Assembly: GCA_900770275.1 (NCBI GenBank)
Contig: CAAGJS010000283.1
Location: 1-10,082, forward strand
Source: Erysipelotrichaceae bacterium
GTDB taxonomy: Bacteria; Bacillota_I; Bacilli_A; Erysipelotrichales; Erysipelotrichaceae
Direction of reading: 5' to 3'
Length of the DNA: 10,082 nt
Part shown: in pieces, positions 6,757-10,082 of the stretch
How the letters are laid out: every line of letters begins with the position of its first letter
Position numbering within the stretch: position 1 is the first letter of the stretch
Notes under the pieces: model-generated
What the model was told of the DNA's origin: nothing
What the model saw: the letters and a program-made list of their open reading frames with translations, nothing else
Database searches by the model: none
Program-made: the position numbers and the translations under genes

Positions 6757-6909
6757 ATGGCTGATTCGAAAAAGGTGATATTGACGTGTACGGTTTGTCT
6801 GTCGAACAACTATACGACGACGCGTCGGAAAACCAGTACGAAGCGTCTGGAATTGATGAAGTTCTGCCCGAAGTGCGGGAAGAAGACGCTGCATAAAGAA
6901 ACGAAATAA
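6757..6909 (+). CDS. rpmG: 50S ribosomal protein bL33, zinc-binding (C+) form
   Basis: A 50-residue protein of the large ribosomal subunit. It begins MADSKKVILTCTVC; the zinc ribbon is CTVC at 11-14 and CPKC at 37-40, so this is the cysteine-containing form rather than the zinc-free paralogue. The central NYTTTRRKTSTKRLELMKF is typical. The ATG at 6757 follows GAGG at 6743-6746, a weak site lying in the right arm of the upstream hairpin. secE starts 12 bases later, the usual gene order in Firmicutes. Confidence 0.97.
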   Translation: MADSKKVILTCTVCLSNNYTTTRRKTSTKRLELMKFCPKCGKKTLHKETK

Positions 6910-6921
6910 GGAGACGGCACT

Positions 6922-7107
6922 ATGGATAAGACATTCAGCTGGAGCGGTATTAAGAAGGAAGCTAAGCGTATTCGCTGGCCGAAGAAGGAAGATCTGTTTG
7001 GAAGATTCGGAGAAGTCGTGGTGTTCACGGTGTTCTTTGCGCTGTTCTTCGTGCTGTGCGACTTCCTTGTGACATACGTTCTTAAGTTCATCGGTATTGG
7101 AGCTTGA
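6922..7107 (+). CDS. secE: Preprotein translocase subunit SecE
   Basis: The 61-residue single-span SecE, which clamps SecY in the Sec translocon of the inner membrane. The cytosolic amphipathic segment KKEAKRIRWPKKEDL at 11-25 is the conserved family signature, followed by one membrane helix at about 32-57 (VVVFTVFFALFFVLC and onward). The ATG follows AAGGAGA at 6907-6913. Position between rpmG and nusG confirms the call despite the short length. Confidence 0.95.
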   Translation: MDKTFSWSGIKKEAKRIRWPKKEDLFGRFGEVVVFTVFFALFFVLCDFLVTYVLKFIGIGA

Positions 7108-7109
7108 TC

Positions 7110-7730
7110 ATGGCAAAAAAGAACAACAATGATACTTTTTTTGACACGGATGATCCGGCAGTAAAAAAGGCAATCGATGATGAACATGAGAAGCGCTGGT
7201 ATGTTGTCAATACCTACGCTGGTCATGAGAACCGTGTGAAGGAGAACCTTGAGAAGCGTGTTGCGTCGATGGGCATTCAGGACAGTCTGTTCCGTATTGT
7301 CGTAGCCGAGGAGCCGGACATCGAGATCAAGAAGGACGGCAAGAAGGTTGAGACCATGCGGAATATGTTTCCGGGATATATATTCGTGGAAATGAAGATG
7401 ACCGATGAGGCATGGTACGTTGTTCGTAATACGCCGGGTGTTACGGGATTTATCGGTTCGTCCGGTGGCGGTGCGAAGCCGTTCCCGGTTTCGCCGGTTG
7501 AGATGGATTCGATTCTTCGCCGGATGGGTCAGAGCGACAAGAAGGTGGATGTGGATTTCAAGGTTGGGGATACGGTCCGTATTCTTACGGGTCCGTTCTC
7601 CGGAATGGAAGGCCGCATTTCTTCGATGAACGATCAGACGCAGGTTGCGTCCGTCATGACGATGCTGTTTGGACGTGAGACGCCGACTGACATCGGCTAC
7701 AACGATCTGCAGAAGGTTGACGGTCAGTAA
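7110..7730 (+). CDS. nusG: Transcription termination/antitermination factor NusG
   Basis: RNA polymerase-binding elongation factor of 206 residues. The NGN domain runs from about 28 to 120 (RWYVVNTYAGHENRVKENL, then MRNMFPGYIFVEM, then TPGVTGFIGSS), and the KOW domain begins KVGDTVRILTGPFSGMEG at 151-168. An N-terminal acidic extension of about 25 residues precedes the NGN. The start is the ATG at 7110, not an in-frame TTG at 7104; a GGAG at 7099-7102 inside secE serves as ribosome site and secE stops 2 bases before. A strong terminator follows, so unlike many relatives the operon does not run on into rplK-rplA. Confidence 0.97.
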   Translation: MAKKNNNDTFFDTDDPAVKKAIDDEHEKRWYVVNTYAGHENRVKENLEKRVASMGIQDSLFRIVVAEEPDIEIKKDGKKVETMRNMFPGYIFVEMKMTDEAWYVVRNTPGVTGFIGSSGGGAKPFPVSPVEMDSILRRMGQSDKKVDVDFKVGDTVRILTGPFSGMEGRISSMNDQTQVASVMTMLFGRETPTDIGYNDLQKVDGQ

Positions 7731-7744
7731 GCAATAAATACAAT

Positions 7745-7798
7745 AAAGTCAGAATCCGTGATGAAATCATTCTTCATCAGGATTCTGACTTTTTATTT
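7745..7798 (+). terminator. Strong rho-independent terminator after nusG
   Basis: AAAGTCAGAATCC at 7745-7757 is perfectly complementary to GGATTCTGACTTT at 7780-7792, and the inner TGATGAA/TTCATCA adds seven pairs past a single bulged G. A T-run (7790-7794) follows. It ends the rpmG-secE-nusG operon. Confidence 0.95.
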
Positions 7799-7829
7799 GA
7801 TATGGAACAAGGAAAGGACGGCAACAAGT

Positions 7830-7994
7830 ATGAAACATACTATTCATTCAACTGAATCTGAAATGACGAAAGAAGAATTCGATACGCGGATGGCGGAAGG
7901 ACTTTCTGACGCAAAGGAAGATCGTTCATCTCCTGTTGATGAGGTGATGGGGCGGCTGATCTCTGAAGTTGAGAACTCTTCCTGCGATAGATGA
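7830..7994 (+). CDS. Small antitoxin-like protein, orphan
   Basis: A 54-residue acidic protein starting MKHTIHSTESEMTKEEFD. The middle (residues 12-45, TKEEFD...AEGLSDAKEDRSSPVDEVMGRLI) resembles the helix plus toxin-wrapping tail of RelB/DinJ-type antitoxins (EEFD-K-GLADIKAGR-S-DEVF pattern), but an N-terminal ribbon-helix-helix is not evident. The ATG at 7830 has a GGAAAGGA site at 7811-7818; an earlier in-frame ATG at 7758 is inside the nusG terminator. No toxin gene follows: the next gene is convergent and its stop is 11 bases away. It may be a solitary antitoxin or regulator, or an unrelated small protein. The assignment is by sequence feel only. Confidence 0.5.
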   Translation: MKHTIHSTESEMTKEEFDTRMAEGLSDAKEDRSSPVDEVMGRLISEVENSSCDR

Positions 7995-8005
7995 GATATA
8001 GCTGA

Positions 8006-8575
8006 TCAGTCGTTATCTTCGAATTCAATCGTGGCATCCCGCAGCTGGTGGAGGTTTCGGATCGCGATGTGTACGTCGCGGTTTGTAACAAGCAGAATCT
8101 CGGCAGCCAGCCACAGGGCTACGGAGGCGAGTGTGGAAAGTACTTCGAGGCCAATGGAGTCTTCCACGGAAACGGAGAGATAAATGTACAGTGCCATCAG
8201 AATGGCGCCGACAACGGTCAGCCGCCAGAAGCGGAAGCGGTTCTGGCGATTGTCCCACTCCTGATCGTAGACGAGTGCCTGATAATGTTGGCGGTACATG
8301 GTTTCGATTGCGCTTTTCTGATCCGGTGTGAGTGATGCCGCATGGAAGCGGATGCGCAGAGGAAATGCGGCCGGAATGAGATTGGACTCTTCATCGATGA
8401 GATCGAAGATGTCCTGGTTCAGGGTTCTTCCTTTTCCATAGGAAAGCGGATTGAAGATGTCAGTGGAACTGAGATCGATCTCAATGAGTGCTGTCCCGTC
8501 GGGCTGCAGATAGTTGTCTTTGAGGTATGCAGGAAGGGATTTTTCCTTCGTGTCTCTATATGTGTGCTTGTTCAT
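8006..8575 (-). CDS. Unrecognised membrane protein with two C-terminal transmembrane helices
   Basis: A 189-residue protein I do not recognise. Residues 1-117 are soluble and mixed alpha/beta, with LIEIDLSSTDIFNPLSYGKG at about 30-49 and an FHAASLTPDQKSAIETMYRQH helix. Two membrane segments follow, at about 118-136 (LTVVGAILMALYIYLSV) and 143-163 (LEVLSTLASVALWLAAEILL), joined by a short acidic turn, then a charged C-terminus (NRDVHIAIRNLHQLRD). The loop of about 6 residues suggests a hairpin with both ends in the cytosol. The start is uncertain: ATG at 8575 follows GAGAG with good spacing, while ATG at 8617 follows a stronger GGAAGGA set too close. It is divergent from the DUF1304 gene. Confidence 0.75.
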   Translation of the reverse strand: MNKHTYRDTKEKSLPAYLKDNYLQPDGTALIEIDLSSTDIFNPLSYGKGRTLNQDIFDLIDEESNLIPAAFPLRIRFHAASLTPDQKSAIETMYRQHYQALVYDQEWDNRQNRFRFWRLTVVGAILMALYIYLSVSVEDSIGLEVLSTLASVALWLAAEILLVTNRDVHIAIRNLHQLRDATIEFEDND

Positions 8576-8645
8576 GGATGTCTCTCTATTCTTCTGCTGT
8601 GATGTGTGCTGTTGCATATTCCTTCCCGCAGCATGCAATAAAGCA

Positions 8646-8674
8646 TATAATCGCTTTGCCATGCCTGAGCATGG
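8646..8674 (+). promoter_or_regulatory. Candidate -10 and downstream dyad before the DUF1304 gene
   Basis: TATAAT at 8646-8651 has no clear -35 partner. Just downstream, CCATGC at 8659-8664 and GCATGG at 8669-8674 form a perfect 6-base inverted repeat around CTGA, near the expected transcript start. It could be an operator or a 5' leader hairpin. The gap of 118 bases lies between divergent genes. Confidence 0.35.
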
Positions 8675-8693
8675 ATCCTTTGGGGAGGGAAAT

Positions 8694-9050
8694 ATGAATA
8701 TCGTAACGAAAATCCTGTCTGTATTGGTGGCAATTGAGTTCCTCTATATTTTCTATCTGGAAACGGTTGCGACTTCTTCTGACAAAACGTCGAAAGTGTT
8801 CGGAATGACCAAAGAGGAGCTGAGCCAGAAGAACGTAAATGTTCTGTTCAAGAACCAGGGTGTATACAACGGTCTGCTTTCTATATTGATTCTGCTGGCT
8901 GTGTTTGCCTTTGCAAGCAAGGCTGCAGTTGTGTGTCTGATGGCGTACATCGTAGCTGTCGCTGCCTATGGAAGTGCCACGAGCAATCCGAAGATCATTC
9001 TGATGCAGGGCGGGCTGGCGATTCTGACGCTGCTGTCCTGTATCTTCTGA
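8694..9050 (+). CDS. DUF1304 family integral membrane protein
   Basis: A 118-residue membrane protein of the DUF1304 family, of unknown biochemical role. Four hydrophobic segments are seen at about 4-24, 57-75, 76-95 and 100-117. Family hallmarks are IEFLYIFYLE at 14-23, SKVFGMTKEEL at 33-43, LFKNQGVYNG at 51-60, AYGSATSNPKI at 91-101 and QGG at 105-107. The ATG at 8694 is set by GGGGAGGGA at 8682-8690; an in-frame extension upstream to 8514 overlaps the divergent gene and has no support. A terminator follows, so this is a single-gene unit. Confidence 0.92.
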   Translation: MNIVTKILSVLVAIEFLYIFYLETVATSSDKTSKVFGMTKEELSQKNVNVLFKNQGVYNGLLSILILLAVFAFASKAAVVCLMAYIVAVAAYGSATSNPKIILMQGGLAILTLLSCIF

Positions 9051-9086
9051 GAAGAAACGAATATTTTTGGTAATGATTACTCATAC

Positions 9087-9140
9087 TCCGCCAATGGCCG
9101 CTGGATCGATGTTCGTGGTCATTGGCGGACATTCTTTTCT
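9087..9140 (+). terminator. Rho-independent terminator after the DUF1304 gene
   Basis: TCCGCCAATGGCC at 9087-9099 pairs with GGTCATTGGCGGA at 9117-9129 (13 pairs, one G-U), then a T-rich tract ATTCTTTTCTTCTG. The remainder to 9202 is AT-rich non-coding DNA with no gene. Confidence 0.88.
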
Positions 9141-9202
9141 TCTGTTTTCATTTTCGTTGTGAAAAATTGTCACCTGGGCGGGCCAAAATTTCAAAATCCG
9201 CG

Positions 9203-9231
9203 TTGACCGTCCTTGGGGACGATGGTATATT
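9203..9231 (+). promoter_or_regulatory. tRNA-Asn promoter with UP-like A/T tract
   Basis: TTGACC at 9203-9208, a 17-base spacer, TATATT at 9226-9231, with the tRNA 5' end 10 bases further. An A/T tract (AAAATTTCAAAAT, 9185-9197) just upstream looks like an UP element, as in stable-RNA promoters. The spacer holds a perfect dyad CGTCC-TTGG-GGACG at 9208-9221. Confidence 0.85.
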
Positions 9232-9241
9232 ATTTGAGCAC

Positions 9242-9317
9242 GCCTCAATAGCTCAGTCGGCAGAGCGAGCGGCTGTTAACCGCTAGGTCACAGGTTCGAG
9301 CCCTGTTTGAGGCGCCA
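9242..9317 (+). tRNA. tRNA-Asn (GTT)
   Basis: A complete 76-base cloverleaf. The acceptor GCCTCAA pairs with TTGAGGC, the D arm is GCTC/GAGC, the anticodon stem AGCGG/CCGCT encloses CTGTTAA with anticodon GTT, and the T arm ACAGG-TTCGAGC-CCTGT is intact. Discriminator G is followed by an encoded CCA at 9315-9317. Decodes AAC/AAU. It is a lone tRNA gene with its own promoter. Confidence 0.97.
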
Positions 9318-9324
9318 TTTTTTT

Positions 9325-9381
9325 ATGCCTGAAGCTGATATTCTCTTTCCGTATCGGAGGATATTTGTTTCAGGCATTTTT
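9325..9381 (+). terminator. Rho-independent terminator after tRNA-Asn
   Basis: ATGCCTGAA at 9325-9333 pairs perfectly with TTCAGGCAT at 9369-9377, followed by TTTT. An inner stem ATATTCTC/GAGGATAT extends it. A T7 run also follows the tRNA CCA directly. It separates the tRNA from the next gene. Confidence 0.88.
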
Positions 9382-9430
9382 CTGATTCGGCAATAAGGGA
9401 TAAACTGACCTGGAAAGGGAAGAGAAAATT

Positions 9431-10082
9431 ATGAAGAGACCCTATATCATCTGCCATATGATGATGTCCATCGACGGGCGCATTGACTGTGCCATGACGG
9501 AACAGATTCATGGCGCTAATGAGTACTGCCCGCTTTTGGAAGAACTGAACGTTCCAACAACACTGAGCGGACGTGTCACGGCGCAGCTGGAGATGGCAGA
9601 GCCCGGTGAATTTTCTCCCACTCATCCCGAGATTCACTGCACCGAAGGCTTTTCGAAGAAGTGTGACGCTGAAGGCTATGAAGTTGTGACTGACACGAAT
9701 GGAAAGCTCTTGTGGAAGAATGACGATAAGCCGCTGCTCATCATCATGAGCACCCGCGCTTCGAAAGAATATATCGACTATCTCGATTCCCGGAACATTT
9801 CCTGGATCGTCGATGGCACTGATCGTATCGATCTGAACCGTGCCATGGAAATTCTCTATGAAGCGTTCGGTGTGAAGCGCATGGCCGTAGTCGGCGGTGG
9901 AAATATCAACGGCGGCTTTCTCGATGCCGGCTTACTCGTTGAGCTGAGCATTCTCATCGGTCCGGCCGTTGATGGACGCAAGAGAATGGGAGCGGTCATT
10001 GATGGACGAACAATGCAGGCACCGTTAGTACAGCTGAAACTTCTGCCCGTTAAGCAGTATGAAGATGAAGGTGTCTGGCTGC
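9431..10082 (+). CDS. RibD C-terminal/dihydrofolate-reductase-like family protein, 3'-truncated by window
   Basis: Open from ATG 9431 to the window end (217 residues visible). The fold is the RibD-C/DHFR-like NADPH-dependent reductase: MSIDGRID at 12-19 (cofactor/substrate-side Asp15-Gly16), a central hydrophobic strand PLLIIMSTRAS at 101-111, and the signature VVGGGNINGGFLDAGLLVEL at 153-172 with SILIGPAVDGR after it. There is no RibD deaminase domain in front, so this is the stand-alone type, whose substrate is generally unknown; it should not be read as riboflavin synthesis without neighbours. The start follows AAGGGAAGAG at 9415-9424. Its own promoter is not clear. Confidence 0.9.
   Translation, partial: MKRPYIICHMMMSIDGRIDCAMTEQIHGANEYCPLLEELNVPTTLSGRVTAQLEMAEPGEFSPTHPEIHCTEGFSKKCDAEGYEVVTDTNGKLLWKNDDKPLLIIMSTRASKEYIDYLDSRNISWIVDGTDRIDLNRAMEILYEAFGVKRMAVVGGGNINGGFLDAGLLVELSILIGPAVDGRKRMGAVIDGRTMQAPLVQLKLLPVKQYEDEGVWL

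Noticed and set aside
8514..8693. 60-codon upstream extension of the DUF1304 protein
   Set aside because: It overlaps the start region of the divergent membrane protein gene; the family N-terminus and a strong ribosome site point to 8694.
9323..9637. 104-codon open frame on the minus strand
   Set aside because: It crosses the tRNA terminator hairpin and is antisense to the RibD-C-like gene, which is open to the window end with family motifs.
1..10082. Mobile elements, CRISPR arrays, riboswitches
   Set aside because: No transposase, terminal repeats, evenly spaced repeats or recognisable riboswitch aptamer was seen on either strand; the tRNA-Asn shows no duplicated 3' end as an attachment site.

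Overview
The window reads as low-copy chromosomal DNA of a Bacillota (Firmicutes) bacterium with a GC content a little above 50 %. Supporting signs are strong GGAGG-type ribosome sites, the two-gene iron-sulfur serine dehydratase in beta-alpha order, a zinc-ribbon L33, and a compact rpmG-secE-nusG block. An Erysipelotrichia-like lineage is a guess from protein style only. No phage, transposon, CRISPR or rRNA signal is visible.

Layout. (1) 1-1889: end of a psuK-type pseudouridine kinase (5' cut by the window, probably carrying an N-terminal winged helix outside it) and psuG, a pseudouridine salvage pair. (2) 1910-1967: a hairpin terminator shared by convergent operons. (3) 1985-3540, minus strand: sdaAB-sdaAA, the two subunits of Fe-S L-serine dehydratase. 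(4) 3614-6693, plus strand: four overlapping genes. These are a family 2 glycosyltransferase with an apparent C-terminal MarR-like domain, a HAD hydrolase with an unusual motif I, a histidine phosphatase, and a small membrane protein with a C-terminal zinc ribbon. (5) 6701-7730: rpmG (50 codons), secE and nusG, driven by an extended -10 promoter that overlaps a hairpin followed by T6, and closed by a very strong terminator. (6) 7830-9050: a 54-residue antitoxin-like orphan, an unrecognised two-helix membrane protein on the minus strand, and a DUF1304 membrane protein. (7) 9203-10082: a tRNA-Asn with its own promoter and a downstream terminator hairpin, then a RibD-C/dihydrofolate-reductase-like gene cut by the window end.

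How the genes work together. psuK/psuG feed C-nucleoside breakdown (pseudouridine to uracil plus ribose 5-phosphate). sdaAA/sdaAB make one enzyme turning serine into pyruvate and ammonia. The four-gene cassette is the least explained part: its start/stop overlaps imply coupled translation, and the glycosyltransferase-MarR fusion suggests sugar transfer linked to ligand or nucleic-acid sensing, though its substrate cannot be read from sequence. rpmG-secE-nusG is housekeeping (ribosome, protein export, transcription elongation). The usual following rplK-rplA pair is absent here.
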